Positions 1 through 9,585 of a DNA stretch of 64,000 nucleotides are shown one piece after another. The DNA is taken from assembly GCA_964609245.1 (NCBI GenBank), contig CAZSSB010000013.1, forward strand, positions 4,842 through 68,841, given 5' to 3'. The stretch is from JAFGCY01 sp964609245 (GTDB lineage Bacteria; 4484-113; JAFGCY01). Made by a program: the position numbers and the translations under genes. The notes beneath the pieces are model-generated. The model saw only the letters and a list, made by a program, of their open reading frames with translations. It was not told the origin of the DNA and made no database searches. How positions within the stretch are numbered: position 1 is the first letter of the stretch; each line of letters opens with the position of its first letter.

Positions 1-2
1 GG

Positions 3-407
3 TTATCCACCAGTGGGGATAACCAGCACTTCAACCTTGCGGTTCTGGCGCGGACCGTCGAACTCCGCGAAGAGGATGCCCTGCCAGGTGCCCAGCAGCG
101 GCCGGCCATCGCGCACGGGCACCGTCAGCTGGCAGCCGATCAGGCTGCTCTTGACGTGCGCCGGCGAGTTACCCTCCGCGTGCCGGTAGGGCCAGTCGTA
201 GGCGACGATGCGCTCCAGCGCCATCAGCAGGTCGTGCTTGACGTCGGGATCGGCGTTCTCGTTGATGGTCAACGCGGCGGTGGTGTGGAAGCACCACAGG
301 CAGCAGATTCCGGTGTCCACGCCGGACTCGGCCACGGCAGTCCGGACCTGCGCCGTGATGTCGATCAGCTCTTCGCGCTGACGGCTGTCGATCTGGATCG
401 TACTCAT
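3..407 (-). CDS. YjbQ/UPF0047 family protein
   Basis: A 134-aa protein of the secondary thiamine-phosphate synthase-like YjbQ (UPF0047) family. The family signature is visible: the CLWCFHTTAALTINE stretch with the conserved His, then DVKHDLLMALERI, HAEGNSPAHVKSSLIG and LGTWQGILFAEFDGPR near the end. Length is normal for the family. ATG at 407 is chosen over an upstream in-frame Met at 536 because the family alignment begins at MSTIQID and because a TACATT -10 box lies 6 nt upstream of 407, predicting a leaderless message. It is divergent from bshC. The physiological role of YjbQ is not settled; E. coli YjbQ has weak thiamine phosphate synthase activity. Confidence 0.9.
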   Translation of the reverse strand: MSTIQIDSRQREELIDITAQVRTAVAESGVDTGICCLWCFHTTAALTINENADPDVKHDLLMALERIVAYDWPYRHAEGNSPAHVKSSLIGCQLTVPVRDGRPLLGTWQGILFAEFDGPRQNRKVEVLVIPTGG

Positions 408-419
408 ACAAGTAATGTA
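408..419 (-). promoter_or_regulatory. Leaderless promoter of the YjbQ-family gene
   Basis: On the minus strand TACATT (419 to 414) is followed by 6 nt and then the ATG at 407, so transcription is predicted to begin at or next to the start codon. No Shine-Dalgarno sequence lies in between. Confidence 0.5.
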
Positions 420-522
420 CCAGCAGCGGGCAGCCGCGCGTCGCCGGGGCTGGCCAATAGCGATCCGGCCGGCCGGTGCCCCCTGAATGCCAACCAGAGG
501 CCGGGTGATAGTATGAAGCACC

Positions 523-2181
523 GTGAACTCCACCATCCCACTTGCTCGCTTTCCCGGCGCCAGCTCGTTCCTCGTGGACTACGCGACGCGCCCGGAGCGC
601 GTGATGCAGTGGTTTGACTACGACCCCCACGGCGACAGCGCGCTGGAGGCGCGACTGGCCGAACTGGACGAGCAGGGCCGGTTGGACGTAGTCCGCACGG
701 CGGAGCGGGGGGCGTGGGTGGCGGCGGTGCACACCCAGCAGCTGCAGTGGGGCGCGGGCGAGGCTGCAACGCGTGCCGCGGAGCAGCTGGGCCTCCCGGA
801 CACCTACGTAGTGGCCACCGGCCAGCAGGTGGGGCTGTTCGGCGGGCCGCTATATGCCGTACTGAAGGCCGCCACGGCCGTCCGGCTGTGCCGGCAGCTG
901 GCCGAACGATTCCCGGGCAAGCGGTTCGTACCCACCTTCTGGATGGCCAGCTCGGACAGCGACTTCGAGGAAGTGCGGCGCAGCTGGATCATCGATCAGC
1001 GGGGGGAACCCCTTGAGATCTCCCTGCCGCCCGCCGGCCCCGAGGACGAAGGTCTGGTGGTGTCAAGGCGAGACACCCGAGCGGCGATCGACACCGCGCT
1101 GAGCCAGGTGGCGGAGGCACTGCCGGGCGGTAGCTGTCGCGATGATGTGCTGGACGCGCTGCGCACGGACTATGCCACCGGCGGCCTGGTGGAGGGCTTC
1201 GCCCGCTGGATGGCGCGCCTGTTCGCCGGCACCGAGCTGGTGCTGATCGATCCGCAGGACCCGGTGCTGATGCAGTGCGCCCGGCCGCTGATCCGGCGCG
1301 AACTGGAGACCGCCGCCGAGACCGAGCGGCTGCTGGCGGAGCGCAACGACGAATTGGAGAGCGCCGGTTACGTGCCGCAGGTCGAGCGCCTGCCGGGCGA
1401 CACCGGGCTGTTCCTGCTGGACCAGCACGGCCGCCGGGACAAGCTCGCGCGCCACGGCGCCGGTTTCCTGCTGCGCAGCGCCAGGACTGAGCTGAGCGGC
1501 ACGGAGCTGCTGACAATCGCCGACGTGACGCCGGAGCGCTTCGTGGCCGGGGTGACGCTGCGGCCGCTCTACCAGAATACGCTGTTTCCCGTGGCGGCCT
1601 TCGTCGGCGGGGGTGCCGAGATCGCCTATCGCGCGCAGGTCACCGCGGTATTCGCCCATCACGGTCAGCGGATGGCCCCGGCCTATCCGCGGGCATCGGC
1701 GACGCTGCTGACGGACAAGCTGGCCGGCGTGCCGGACGAACTGGGGCTGGAGCTGACGGACTGCTTCGCCGCGCCGCAGGATCTGGCACAGCGCGTGGTG
1801 GCCGGCAGCCGCCCGCCGCAGGTCGATCAGGCCCTGGCCGACTACCGGCGGGCGATCACCGAGGCGGACGCGGGTCTCAGGGCGGTCGCGGCCGAACTGG
1901 ACCCGACGCTGGAGCAGTCATTCGAGACCCTGCGCGGCAATTTGGAGCGGCACGTTGAGAAGCTCGAGAAGAAGATTACCAGCTCACTCAAGCGGCAAGG
2001 CGAGGTCGTCGTGGGCCGCGCGACGCGTCTGCAGAGCCTCGTCTATCCGCTGCAGATGCCGCAGGAGCGCGCGTTGGCCGCGCTCAGTTTCCTGCCGCGC
2101 TACGGGTTCGGGCTGGTGCCGCAGCTGATCGATCGCCTGACGGTGCCCGGCTGGGAGCACCAGGTGGTAACACTGGAGTAG
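523..2181 (+). CDS. bshC: Bacillithiol biosynthesis cysteine-adding enzyme BshC
   Basis: A 552-aa protein matching BshC, which adds cysteine to glucosaminyl-malate in the last step of bacillithiol synthesis (cytosolic). Diagnostic stretches are VVATGQQVGLFGGPLYAVLKA (shared ATGQQ.G...GPLY..KA motif), VPTFWMASSDSDFEEV (family FW.A..D.DFEE) and a C-terminal coiled-coil-rich region ending RLTVPGWEHQV. Length agrees with the family (about 540). The start is a GTG; a TAGTAT-like box lies about 8 nt upstream and there is no clear Shine-Dalgarno. bshA and bshB are not in this window. The downstream TIM-barrel gene starts 2 nt after the stop, so they are probably cotranscribed. Confidence 0.9.
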   Translation: MNSTIPLARFPGASSFLVDYATRPERVMQWFDYDPHGDSALEARLAELDEQGRLDVVRTAERGAWVAAVHTQQLQWGAGEAATRAAEQLGLPDTYVVATGQQVGLFGGPLYAVLKAATAVRLCRQLAERFPGKRFVPTFWMASSDSDFEEVRRSWIIDQRGEPLEISLPPAGPEDEGLVVSRRDTRAAIDTALSQVAEALPGGSCRDDVLDALRTDYATGGLVEGFARWMARLFAGTELVLIDPQDPVLMQCARPLIRRELETAAETERLLAERNDELESAGYVPQVERLPGDTGLFLLDQHGRRDKLARHGAGFLLRSARTELSGTELLTIADVTPERFVAGVTLRPLYQNTLFPVAAFVGGGAEIAYRAQVTAVFAHHGQRMAPAYPRASATLLTDKLAGVPDELGLELTDCFAAPQDLAQRVVAGSRPPQVDQALADYRRAITEADAGLRAVAAELDPTLEQSFETLRGNLERHVEKLEKKITSSLKRQGEVVVGRATRLQSLVYPLQMPQERALAALSFLPRYGFGLVPQLIDRLTVPGWEHQVVTLE

Positions 2182-2183
2182 CA

Positions 2184-3071
2184 ATGGACACTGGAATCTC
2201 AACACTGGTCGATCTCGATGTGCCGATCGCGGATCTGGCCCGCATGATTGCCGCGGCCGGGTTTACCCACATCAGTCTCAGTCACGACATCAAGCACGCG
2301 CGCTATCACCTGCCGGAAGGGCGGGAGCAGCTTAGGCGCCTGCTGGACGAAACCGGGCTCAGGCTGAACTACATCCATCCGCCGCTGGAGTGCTATCACG
2401 ACCTGACCAGTCCCGAGCCGCAGGTCAGACGAGCGACCATCGAGATGATGAAGCTGGCGCTGGACGCCGTCGCCGCTCTCGGCGGCTGCTCAATCACGGT
2501 CCACGTCGCGAACGAAAGCTCGATTCCCGACGAGCAGTTCCCCCAGCGGGTCAGCAGCGGACTGGAATCACTCAAGGAACTCGCCGACTACGCCGGGCAG
2601 CGCGACGCCGTCGTGACGGTGGAGAATCTGCCGGCGACAATGGACATCGGGCGCCTGAGCCTGGAGGTGATCCGCGCCACCGCCGACCAGCCGGAGATCA
2701 AAGTCTGTCTGGACTCCTGCCACGCCACGATGCACAACAGCCAGGCCGTCGAACTGGTGCGCGAGATGGCACCCCGGGTGCTGACCACCCACCTGTCTGA
2801 CACCATGGGTGATGAGGACAGCCATCTGATGCCCGGCGAGGGCAACGTCGACTACCCGGAGATCACGCGTGAGTTGGGCCAGGCGGGCTTCAGCGGAGTA
2901 GTCGATCTGGAGTGCAGCCTCTGGATGCTGAGACGTCGCCATGAACGGGGCGCCCTGCATGCCGATGACCCGGTGCCGTGCAGCACGGAGCACTACCTGG
3001 AGCGCAGTCATGCGGCGGCGCTCTGGCTGGGCGAGCTGATCGAACGCGCGCGGCTGGAAGCCGGGTCCTGA
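2184..3071 (+). CDS. Sugar phosphate isomerase/epimerase-like TIM-barrel protein
   Basis: A 295-aa protein of the xylose-isomerase-like/AP endonuclease 2 TIM-barrel superfamily. Candidate divalent-metal ligands sit at the barrel strand ends in the expected order: Glu in VTVENLP, Asp-His in VCLDSCHATMH, His in LTTHLSDTMGDEDSHL and Glu in VVDLECSL. The substrate cannot be read from sequence; IolE/IolI-type keto-sugar isomerases and hydroxypyruvate isomerases share this pattern. ATG follows the bshC stop by 2 nt, implying an operon and perhaps translational coupling, although no functional link to bacillithiol is evident. Confidence 0.8.
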   Translation: MDTGISTLVDLDVPIADLARMIAAAGFTHISLSHDIKHARYHLPEGREQLRRLLDETGLRLNYIHPPLECYHDLTSPEPQVRRATIEMMKLALDAVAALGGCSITVHVANESSIPDEQFPQRVSSGLESLKELADYAGQRDAVVTVENLPATMDIGRLSLEVIRATADQPEIKVCLDSCHATMHNSQAVELVREMAPRVLTTHLSDTMGDEDSHLMPGEGNVDYPEITRELGQAGFSGVVDLECSLWMLRRRHERGALHADDPVPCSTEHYLERSHAAALWLGELIERARLEAGS

Positions 3072-3232
3072 GCGCTATCGGGCGGACTGTCGTATGCCTG
3101 CCGCGAGCGTGCAACCCGGGTGGGGCGACGAGCGTCACAGGTTGCAGCGGGCGACTGGATGCAGCTGCAGCGTTCCTGGATGCGGGCCGCCGCGTACCGA
3201 TCAGCCCGGCTCGGAAGGGAGGTAACTCGGCA

Positions 3233-6025
3233 ATGATGATTGGAGCAGCCTCGGCGGCGGGAGCGGGCCACAGGTTCGCCGCGGGGGGCCGGCCAGGGGT
3301 CGCGCTCTGGCTGCTGGCGTTCGCGCTGGCCGCCACGGCCTGCGGCGGTGAGCAGACCTTGCCCCGACAGCCCAGACCGGCCGGCGACTGCGAGCTGGTG
3401 GCCAGTGACGCTGACGGGCGGGCACTCGGTACCGACGCCGCGGCTGTCCGGCATACGTCTCAAGGGGTGGCGATCTACGCCCAGGATGAACGGGCGCGTG
3501 GATTCGAGCTGAGCTACGACCACGGACGGCGGCACGTCATCCGCGTGGAGCGCGGCGCGTACTTCGGCCCCGCTGACCTGTACCTGGCCGTCGATCGCGT
3601 GCCGGGCATCGTGGCCGTCGGCGGCTACCGCCTGGCTCAGGATCCGCGTATCGGCGCTGAGGGCCGGTTGGTGGCCCGCGTTGTGTTCGGGGATGGTCCG
3701 GCACCGCGCGGGGTGTCGACACTGCCGACGGGAGCCAGCGCCCGTCCGCTGGAGTTCGACCTGCGCGACGCGGGCGATGGCACGGGCGGGCTTGCGTGGC
3801 TCTATCACAACGTTGGTGACTACAACCTCGACGGCGAGGTGGGTCTCGGCGACATCACGCCGGTCGGCGTGCATTTCGACGCCCGGGCCGGCGACGCCGG
3901 CTGGGAGTCCGCGCTGCTGGCGGATGGCGACAACAACGGGCTGGTGACGGTCAGCGACCTGACCCCGATCGGCGCGAACTTCCTGACCGGTATCTCCGGC
4001 TACAAGGTGGAGCGCGCCCCTCAGGAGAGCGGCCCCTATGCGGCGGTGCTGGACGTGCCGCGCTCGCAGGGCGAGGGCCGGCCCTGGCTGCTGTACAGCG
4101 CCGTGCTCGCTGCGCCACAGACCGGCAGCTGGTACCGCGTGCGCGCCTACAGCGCGGACGACCCCGGCCAGGGAGCGGCCAGTGAGGCGCTGCAGTTCGA
4201 GGCTCTGCCCGCCGGGCAGAACCCGACCGCTGCTGCCGGCGCGGACGCCACCAGCGGGACGGCGCCGCTGACGGTCAGCTTCAGCGCGGCCGGCAGCCAC
4301 GACGACGACGGCTCGATCGCGGGCTGGTACTGGAGCCTGGACGGGGAGGCGGGCTTCGAGATCGACGCGACCGCCACGCAGGGCGCCGTCGAGCACACCT
4401 ACACCCGGGCCGGGACCTACCGGGCGCGGCTGAAGGTAGTGGACGACCAGGGCCGGCACGACATCGCCGCGTTGACGATCTACGTGGCCCTGCCGGCGGC
4501 CGAGTCACCGCCTCAGGCCTTCGCCTACGTGATGCCGAATCAGGGCTGGGCGCCGCTGACCTGCTACTTCAGCGCGTTCGGCAGCAGCGACAACGGCTCG
4601 ATCGCGCAGTACCTCTGGGATCTCGACGGAGACGGCAGCTTCGAAACCGACGCCACCGCCGCCGGCGGCTACGCGCAGCGCACCTACACGACGGCCGGGG
4701 ACTACACGGCGACGCTGAAGCTGATCGACGACCTGGGCAGCGAGTCACTGGCAACCACTGAGGTTGAAGTCCGCGATCCGGCGCTGAGCAGCGTGGACTA
4801 CCGGAGCGTGTTCGACGATTCCCAGCTGCGCCGCATCGACATCGACATCGACCAGCAGGCCTGGGAGCAGATGTGGGCCGTGCCCGAGGACAAGGTCGAG
4901 GTGGAGGCGGATGTCACGGTCTTCGGCGAGGACTTCCAGCAGGTCGCGCTCAGTATGCGCGGGCACCGCTCGCTGTGGGACGTGCCGGAGAAGAAGCCGT
5001 GGCAGATCGACTTCAACGACTACGTGGAGGACCAGACCTACCACAATCTGAAGCAGCTGCTGCTCAACAACTTCTATCAGGATCCGTCGCTGACGCGCGA
5101 GAAGCTGGCCTATGACATGCTGCGCTTCGCCGGCGTCTGCGCCAGCCACGTTTGCTACGTCGAGCTCTGGATCGACGTGCACGGCGACGGCCAGCCCGCG
5201 GAGTATTACGGCGTCTACTCGCTGGTCGAGCGCGTGGACAAGAAGTTCCTGGCCAATCGCTACGGCGAGGACAACAAGGACGGCAACCTCTACAAGGCGG
5301 CCGCCTGGGTGGAGGGCAGCGCGGACCTGGCGTACTACGGTCCCGACATCGAGGACTATCCCACGCCCCACGGCGAGATCTGCTACGGCAAGCGCACCAA
5401 CGAGGACGAGGCGGATTACAGCGACGTCATCCAGTTGTGCTACGTAATCGACGGCGTGGAGTACGACAGCCCCGAGGACTTCGCGCTGGCCCTCGAGCAG
5501 GTCTTCAACGTCGACAGCCTGCTGCGCTACATGGCCTGCGTGCTGTCCTGCAGCAACCTGGACATCTACATCTACACGGGCAACAACTACTACCTGTACA
5601 ACAACCCGGCCAGCGGCCGCTTCGAGTGGATCCCCTGGGACGTCAACGACTCCTGGGGGCTGTTCATGGACCAGGAGATGAACCGCAACCAGCCGCTCTA
5701 CGACTGGGGAGGAATGCCGCTGACCCGCCGCGTGATCGAGGTGGAGCGCTACCGCCGGACCTACGCCGCCTACGTCGACCTGCTGCGCCGCCAGTGGTTC
5801 ACGCCGACCGGTGTGCGCGCCCAGGCCCAGCAGTGGCATCAGCTGGTGGAACCGACGGTCAAGCAGGACAGCGGTGACAAGATGTTCTTCGGCGAGTCGG
5901 CCCTGCTGCCGATCTCAGCCTTCGACGTGAACTGGGATACGGACTGGGAGCAGGTCTTCGGCGTCGCCAGCCTGACCCAGACGCGCTGCGACTACATCGA
6001 CGCGCACCTGCTGGCGGACCTGTAG
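3233..6025 (+). CDS. Secreted CotH-kinase lipoprotein with cohesin/dockerin-like and PKD domains
   Basis: 930 aa. It starts at the ATG preceded by AAGGGAGGT (3215-3223); a longer reading from 2978 overlaps the previous gene and has no ribosome site. A signal peptide ends in a lipobox with Cys37. Domains in order: a cohesin-like beta-sandwich (about 60-160), a double dockerin-like Ca-binding repeat (about 195-251; DGEVGLGDITPVG then NGLVTVSDLTPIG), an FN3-like segment, two PKD domains (about 332-419 and 425-513) and a C-terminal CotH domain (about 525-930). CotH proteins are atypical protein kinases (Bacillus spore coat) and occur widely on bacterial surfaces. Conserved CotH features include SMRGHRS, YYGVYSLVERVDKKFL, GNLYKA and FEWIPWDVNDSWG. 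The module order recurs in three other proteins here. The substrate is unknown. Confidence 0.85.
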   Translation: MMIGAASAAGAGHRFAAGGRPGVALWLLAFALAATACGGEQTLPRQPRPAGDCELVASDADGRALGTDAAAVRHTSQGVAIYAQDERARGFELSYDHGRRHVIRVERGAYFGPADLYLAVDRVPGIVAVGGYRLAQDPRIGAEGRLVARVVFGDGPAPRGVSTLPTGASARPLEFDLRDAGDGTGGLAWLYHNVGDYNLDGEVGLGDITPVGVHFDARAGDAGWESALLADGDNNGLVTVSDLTPIGANFLTGISGYKVERAPQESGPYAAVLDVPRSQGEGRPWLLYSAVLAAPQTGSWYRVRAYSADDPGQGAASEALQFEALPAGQNPTAAAGADATSGTAPLTVSFSAAGSHDDDGSIAGWYWSLDGEAGFEIDATATQGAVEHTYTRAGTYRARLKVVDDQGRHDIAALTIYVALPAAESPPQAFAYVMPNQGWAPLTCYFSAFGSSDNGSIAQYLWDLDGDGSFETDATAAGGYAQRTYTTAGDYTATLKLIDDLGSESLATTEVEVRDPALSSVDYRSVFDDSQLRRIDIDIDQQAWEQMWAVPEDKVEVEADVTVFGEDFQQVALSMRGHRSLWDVPEKKPWQIDFNDYVEDQTYHNLKQLLLNNFYQDPSLTREKLAYDMLRFAGVCASHVCYVELWIDVHGDGQPAEYYGVYSLVERVDKKFLANRYGEDNKDGNLYKAAAWVEGSADLAYYGPDIEDYPTPHGEICYGKRTNEDEADYSDVIQLCYVIDGVEYDSPEDFALALEQVFNVDSLLRYMACVLSCSNLDIYIYTGNNYYLYNNPASGRFEWIPWDVNDSWGLFMDQEMNRNQPLYDWGGMPLTRRVIEVERYRRTYAAYVDLLRRQWFTPTGVRAQAQQWHQLVEPTVKQDSGDKMFFGESALLPISAFDVNWDTDWEQVFGVASLTQTRCDYIDAHLLADL

Positions 6026-6045
6026 TTGAAGCCCCCGGGTCGAAG

Positions 6046-7188
6046 CTAGACGCCGATGCTGGAGCCTTCGAGCGACCCGCCGGCGCGGTCGGAGCCTGGA
6101 CGGCTGCCCGCGCGCCCCTCCGCCGCCGCCGCGCTGATCAGGCGCTGCAGGTTGCCGACGTTGCCGGCGTGGGCCATCGCCACCTCCAGCGTGATCAGGC
6201 GGTCGATGTAGCGGTCGCGCAGGTTCTGATCCATCGTCTGCATGCCCAGCTTGGAGTGGGTCATCATCACCGAGTGAATCTGGAACTCCTTCTTCTCGCG
6301 GATCAGGTTGCGGATCGCCGGGATGTTGAGCATCACCTCGAACGACGCCACGCGGCCGCCGCCCTCGGCCAGCGGCAACAGCTGCTGGCTCATGATGCAT
6401 TGCAGCGAGTTGGCCAGCTGGGCGCGAATCTGGTCCTGCTGCTCGCTGGGGAACACGTCGACGATACGGTCGATCGTCAGCGGGGCGTTGTTGGTATGCA
6501 GGGTGGCGAACACCAGGTGGCCCGTCTCGGCGGCGGTGATCGCGGTTGAGATGGTCTCCAGGTCGCGCATCTCGCCGACCAGGATCACATCCGGGTCCTG
6601 GCGCAGCACGCGCTTCAGCGCACCGGCGAAGCTGAGAGTGTCACTGCCGATCTCGCGCTGGTTGACGTTGCAGCGCTTGTGCTGGTGCACGTACTCGATC
6701 GGGTCCTCCATCGTGACGATGTGCAGGTCCTTGCTCTCGTTGATTACGTTGAGCATCGAGGCCAGTGAGGTCGACTTGCCCGAACCGGTCGGGCCGGTAA
6801 CCAGGCACAGCCCGCGCGGAAGCATGATCACCTCTTTCATGATCGCGGGCAGCAGCAATTCTTCCATCGAGGGGATCTTCTCCGAGATGGCGCGCATCGT
6901 CATGTAGACCGATTCGCGCTGGAACCCCAGATTGCAGCGGAAGCGGCCGATACCCTTCTGGCTGTAGCCGAAGTCCAGCTCACGCTCCAGCTCGAATTTC
7001 TTGCGCTGGTCCTCGCGGATCATCGAGAACGCCAGGGAACGCACATCCTCCGGCGTCAGGGGCTTGTAATCCAGCCGCAGCAGCCGGCCGTGCACGCGCA
7101 GTGTTGGTGGGACGCCCGCAGTCAGGTGCAGGTCCGAAGCCCCGTGCTCTACGAGCTGGACGAGCAGGTCGAGGATTGTATAGTCCAT
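6046..7188 (-). CDS. pilT: PilT: type IV pilus retraction ATPase
   Basis: A 380-aa hexameric secretion-type ATPase that powers pilus retraction at the inner face of the membrane. The N-terminal PilT domain begins MDYTILDLLVQLVEHGASDLHL. Walker A is GPTGSGKST, followed by the Asp box TMEDPIEYVH, Walker B LVGEMRDLETISTAITAAET and the His box FATLHTNNA. Length and the ASDLHL N-terminus favour PilT over PilB. Minus-strand GGTGGAG precedes the ATG. It lies downstream of pilB on the same strand, with 253 bp between them, and is convergent with the CotH gene 20 bp away. Confidence 0.93.
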   Translation of the reverse strand: MDYTILDLLVQLVEHGASDLHLTAGVPPTLRVHGRLLRLDYKPLTPEDVRSLAFSMIREDQRKKFELERELDFGYSQKGIGRFRCNLGFQRESVYMTMRAISEKIPSMEELLLPAIMKEVIMLPRGLCLVTGPTGSGKSTSLASMLNVINESKDLHIVTMEDPIEYVHQHKRCNVNQREIGSDTLSFAGALKRVLRQDPDVILVGEMRDLETISTAITAAETGHLVFATLHTNNAPLTIDRIVDVFPSEQQDQIRAQLANSLQCIMSQQLLPLAEGGGRVASFEVMLNIPAIRNLIREKKEFQIHSVMMTHSKLGMQTMDQNLRDRYIDRLITLEVAMAHAGNVGNLQRLISAAAAEGRAGSRPGSDRAGGSLEGSSIGV

Positions 7189-7441
7189 ATCGCTCCACCA
7201 AGCTTCAGCTCACCCTGAAGCTGAAAGGTATCATGCCCCGCTGGGCACCAGGACAGCCACGTATTCTAGCACGCGACGGGCGCGGAATGCACTCCACGCG
7301 CAGCCCAAACGCACTGGACATGACCGCTCGGTCATGTTGATACGAGTCTATCAACGTAGCCGTGACGCCAAGCCCAGAGCGGCTTCAGCGCCGGCAGGAT
7401 CAACGGCGTCTGCCGGTGACGTCCGGCGGCCAGGGCACCGA

Positions 7442-9253
7442 CTAGAGGGCGCTGAAGCTCTCGACCTCCGCCAGTGTCGGTGCCACCGGAGCGAGGTAGC
7501 CGGCCCGCGGCCCGGCGGCGACTTCCTCGGCGGCCTCGGCGTCCTCCTCGTAGTCCGGACGCGCCACGCGCAGCAGCTCCTCCAGCGAAGTGATGCCCCT
7601 CAGCACCTTCTTCACGCCGGATTCCCACAACGTCAGCATGCCCTGCCGGCGGGCCAGTCGCTTGACCTCGTGGATCGCCGTGGAGCGCATGATCAGCGCG
7701 CGCATCTCGTTGGTCATCGGCATGATCTCGAAGATGCCCGAGCGCCCGGAATAGCCGAGGTGGTTGCAGAACTTGCAGCCGCGGCCGCGGTACATCAGGA
7801 TTCGCTCCGGGTAATCCGCGGGGTCGTAGGCGCCGCGGATGTACTCCAGCTCGTCCTCCGTGGGCTCGTAGCTCTCCTTGCAGTGCTGGCAGAGCTTGCG
7901 CGTCAGGCGCTGCCCCATGATGCCGATCACGGACGCGTTGATCAGGAACGGCGGGATACCCATGTTGTTGATTCGCGGCACCGCGCCCGGCGCGTCGTTG
8001 GTGTGCAGCGTGGAGAACACCAGGTGGCCCGTCAGTGCGGCGTTGACCGCCAGGTCGGCCGTCTCGTAGTCGCGGATCTCGCCGACCATGATGATGTCCG
8101 GGTCCTGACGCATGAAGGACCGCAGCGCGGTGGCGAAGGTCAGGCCGACCTTGCTGTTGACGTGCACCTGGTTGATCCGGTCCAGCTGGTACTCGACCGG
8201 GTCCTCGACCGTCATCACGTTGACGCTCTCGGTGGCGATGCGGCCCAGCGCCGCGATCAGCGTGGTGGACTTGCCGGAGCCGGTCGGCCCGGTAATCAGA
8301 ATGATGCCGTGCGGCTTGGCGATCAGGTTGTTGAAGGTGGACATCTCCTCTTCGTCGAAGCCGAGGTCCGTCAGCTTGAAGTTGGCGCTGGACTTGTTCA
8401 GCAGACGCATCACGATCTTCTCACCGTTGATCGTCGGTACGGTGGAGAAGCGGATGTCGAAGAGGGCGTCGCGGATGCTCAGGTCGATACGGCCGTCCTG
8501 CGGCTTGCGGCGCTCGGAGGTGTCGCAGCGCGCCATGATCTTCAGACGGGCGGTGGTCGCCGCGATCGCGTGCTTGGGGATCGTGAGGATCTTGTGCAGC
8601 ATGCCGTCCACGCGGTAGCGCACGACGGCGTGGTCTTCCTTCGGCTCGACGTGCACGTCGGACGCCCGGTGATCCACCGCGCCGGACAGGATGGTGTCGA
8701 CCAGCTTGACGATCGGCGCCTGTTCGATCTCGGCCAGCGTGGACTTGTCCGCCAGCGTGTCATCGATGACGTAGCCCTTCTTGATCTGCTCCTGGCGGAA
8801 CTCCTCCATGTGCTTCTCGGCCTCGGCCGTCACGCCGAACAGCTGGTCGTAGGCGAACTTGAGTGCATGGGGGCTGGTGATGCGCGGCACCACGTCAAGT
8901 CCCGTCGAGAGGCGGATGTCGTCGATCGCGAGCAGGTTCAACGGGTCAACCATCGCCACGATGACGTTGTTGCCCTCCTGACGGACCGGCATCGCCTGGT
9001 GCCGCGAGATCATGTCGGCACTGATCATCCGCGCGACCTCGTTGTCGACACGGTCCTCGTAGAGGTCGATCTTCTCGATGCCAAGCTGCTCGGCCAGTAC
9101 GTCCTGGACTTCGTCTTCGGTGCAGAACTGCTGGTCAACGACCATCTCACCGAGGCGCTTGCCCGACTCACGCTGGCCTTCCAGCGCTTCCTGCAGCTGC
9201 TCCAGACTGATCACGCCCGCATCTACGAGCATCTCACCAAGTTTCTTCTGCAT
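7442..9253 (-). CDS. pilB: PilB/GspE-type pilus assembly ATPase
   Basis: A 603-aa protein. The N-terminal MshEN-like domain carries repeats such as LGEMLVDAGVISLEQLQEAL and LGEMVVDQQFCTEDEVQDVL. Then come Walker A GPTGSGKSTT, the Asp box TVEDPVEYQ, Walker B MVGEIRDYETADLAVNAAL and the His box FSTLHTNDAPGA. A four-Cys zinc motif (CQHC, then CKFCNHLG) is typical of PilB/GspE extension ATPases. ATG at 9253 is preceded on the minus strand by AGGGAGG; an upstream Met at 9331 would add 26 residues outside the family alignment. With pilT it indicates type IV pili or a related machine; pilC and pilins are not in the window. Confidence 0.92.
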   Translation of the reverse strand: MQKKLGEMLVDAGVISLEQLQEALEGQRESGKRLGEMVVDQQFCTEDEVQDVLAEQLGIEKIDLYEDRVDNEVARMISADMISRHQAMPVRQEGNNVIVAMVDPLNLLAIDDIRLSTGLDVVPRITSPHALKFAYDQLFGVTAEAEKHMEEFRQEQIKKGYVIDDTLADKSTLAEIEQAPIVKLVDTILSGAVDHRASDVHVEPKEDHAVVRYRVDGMLHKILTIPKHAIAATTARLKIMARCDTSERRKPQDGRIDLSIRDALFDIRFSTVPTINGEKIVMRLLNKSSANFKLTDLGFDEEEMSTFNNLIAKPHGIILITGPTGSGKSTTLIAALGRIATESVNVMTVEDPVEYQLDRINQVHVNSKVGLTFATALRSFMRQDPDIIMVGEIRDYETADLAVNAALTGHLVFSTLHTNDAPGAVPRINNMGIPPFLINASVIGIMGQRLTRKLCQHCKESYEPTEDELEYIRGAYDPADYPERILMYRGRGCKFCNHLGYSGRSGIFEIMPMTNEMRALIMRSTAIHEVKRLARRQGMLTLWESGVKKVLRGITSLEELLRVARPDYEEDAEAAEEVAAGPRAGYLAPVAPTLAEVESFSAL

Positions 9254-9585
9254 GAGGTGGTGTGCCTCCCTAAATTCTCCCCGCTGCTGCCAGGACCCGG
9301 CGGGCCCCATCTGGGAATCCTGCCCACGCACCAGCGTCCATCCAGCACCAGCCGACCTACCCGCCCTGCAGGCGTCGGTAGGCTAGACTCACTATGATAC
9401 CTCACGGCCACCTCGCGTGGTCTGGCGGCGTGGCAATCCGGTCCGGGGAAACATCGCTTACCATTTGACCCCGGCCAGCCGGATTGGTTGCATCCCGCGC
9501 GGGAGCCGCGTTTAATGGCGAGAGCCCAAGGGCACGATATAATGCCTATCTGGCACCAAACTCGCTTGCCCAGTGGGAGGTAGTC
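9254..9585. promoter_or_regulatory. Divergent pilB / frr control region (332 bp, no gene)
   Basis: This is the only gene-free stretch over 300 bp. On the plus strand TATAAT at 9538-9543 gives frr a leader of about 36 nt, with GGGAGG just before its ATG. On the minus strand a weaker TATCAT (9399 to 9394) could serve pilB with a leader of about 135 nt. Several short GC-rich inverted stretches are present, but I see no convincing riboswitch or small gene. Confidence 0.5.

Noticed and set aside
2978..3232. N-terminal extension of the CotH protein starting inside the previous gene
   Set aside because: The extension lacks a signal peptide and overlaps the isomerase gene; the ATG at 3233 has a near-perfect Shine-Dalgarno and begins a lipoprotein signal.
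7334..9397. A 687-codon plus-strand open frame across pilB
   Set aside because: pilB on the other strand has every family motif; this frame is composition-driven.
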